Shown here: piece by piece, positions 63,544 through 64,000 of the stretch
How positions within the stretch are numbered: the first letter of the stretch is position 1
Layout of the letters: each line of letters starts with the position of its first letter
Assembly (NCBI RefSeq): GCF_022376445.1
Contig: NW_025954963.1
Span: forward strand, 496,001-560,000
DNA from: Fomitopsis serialis
Taxonomy: Eukaryota; Basidiomycota; Agaricomycetes; Polyporales; Fomitopsidaceae
Direction: 5' to 3'
DNA: 64,000 nucleotides
Program-made: the position numbers and the translations under genes
The notes under the pieces: model-generated
Told to the model about the DNA's origin: nothing
Seen by the model: the letters and a program-made list of their open reading frames with translations, nothing else
Database searches by the model: none

Positions 63544-64000
63544 ATGTCGGTCTGTCCGCCATATGCGCCGTTCTTTGGCTTTGCAGGAGTCGCCTCGTCG
63601 GTGAGTATATGTGGCTGTTGACGACATTGAAGGCACGTAATGACGTCCTCTGCGCGGCCGTAGATGATATTCAGCAGTAAGTGCTGCGCTGCTCGGAGAA
63701 TAATACTGGACTTATTGACCTGTCGCTAGCTGTTGGGGCAGCGTATGGCACCTCAAAATCTGGCATTGGTATCGCGGGATTGGGGACGTTCAAGCCTGAG
63801 CTCATCATGAAGGTACGTCGCAGTGTATACGTTAGCCTGGACGTACGCTGACTTTGAGGCGCAGTCTCTGATACCTGTCGTCATGTCTGGTATTATCGCT
63901 GTGTACGGGCTTGTAGTGTCCGTGCTCATTGCAGGAGGATGTGAGTTTGAGGGCCACCGCTGTTTACTTGTCACTGACACGTTCACCAAGTGACACCTAC
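63544..64000 (+). CDS. VMA3: V-type ATPase proteolipid subunit c (partial)
   Basis: The proton-carrying ring subunit of the vacuolar ATPase, in the vacuole and endomembranes. Exon 1 (63544-63600) is [19 protein letters not shown]; exon 2 (63664-63676) is only 13 bases (MIFS plus one base); exon 3 starts about 63731 and reads [20 protein letters not shown] and KPELIMK; exon 4 reads [20 protein letters not shown] then LIAGG. These are the first two helices of the 16-kDa proteolipid. The window ends before the fourth helix with the proton-binding Glu, so VMA3 and VMA11 paralogues cannot be told apart with certainty; the sequence is closer to VMA3. Confidence 0.93.

Overview
The window reads as a gene-dense stretch of a basidiomycete (probably Agaricomycete) nuclear genome. 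Genes are split by many short introns of about 50-70 bases with GT..AG ends, spacers are mostly under 1 kb, and almost every gene is a fungal housekeeping gene. A seven-helix membrane protein and several proteins I cannot place look mushroom-type. I found no transposon, CRISPR array, rRNA or convincing tRNA.

Layout. 0.5-10 kb: SHE9/MDM33 (-), NADPH-cytochrome P450 reductase (+), YAE1 (-) divergent from the HUT1 nucleotide-sugar transporter (+), then a STYX-like pseudophosphatase (-) divergent from a CobW/ZNG1 zinc chaperone (+). 12-25.6 kb: the 60S maturation GTPase EFL1/RIA1, a CDC25-type Ras exchange factor with SH3 and WW domains, the DASH subunit DAD1 and protein kinase C PKC1 (-). 25.8-37 kb (+): an acidic orphan protein, an endosulfine (IGO), DNA polymerase alpha subunit B (POL12), a CWF19-like splicing protein and a mitochondrial CitE/CLYBL-like lyase. 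37-47.5 kb (-): a questin-oxidase-like gene, the MPS1 kinase and the DEAH helicase PRP2. 48-64 kb: a Bcp-type peroxiredoxin, TIM9 (-), DAHP synthase, a nucleotide-sugar transporter fused to a large C-terminal domain, a seven-helix orphan, an acyl/aryl-CoA ligase-like enzyme, a pRiA4b ORF-3-like protein and the start of the V-ATPase c subunit.

There is no operon logic, but themes recur: ribosome maturation (YAE1, EFL1), splicing (CWF19-like, PRP2), mitochondria (SHE9, TIM9, CLYBL), kinetochore control (DAD1 and MPS1) and nutrient or stress signalling (CDC25, PKC1, IGO). Several pairs share short divergent promoters: YAE1/HUT1, STYX/CobW, PKC1/orphan and TIM9/DAHP synthase.

Data quality matters here. 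Many otherwise intact conserved genes (EFL1, PKC1, MPS1, questin-oxidase-like, peroxiredoxin and others) change frame by one base, often in short homopolymers. Others (P450 reductase, SHE9, TIM9, DAHP synthase, IGO, DAD1, YAE1) are perfectly in frame once introns are removed. I read the shifts as residual consensus errors rather than pseudogenes. CDS coordinates are start-to-stop spans including introns; exon edges are given where I could resolve them. The most interesting observations are a phosphatase homologue that keeps the catalytic cysteine but loses the arginine, the transporter fusion, a cluster of ACGCGT boxes in front of POL12, and several micro-exons, including a PKC1 start codon that appears to be an exon on its own.
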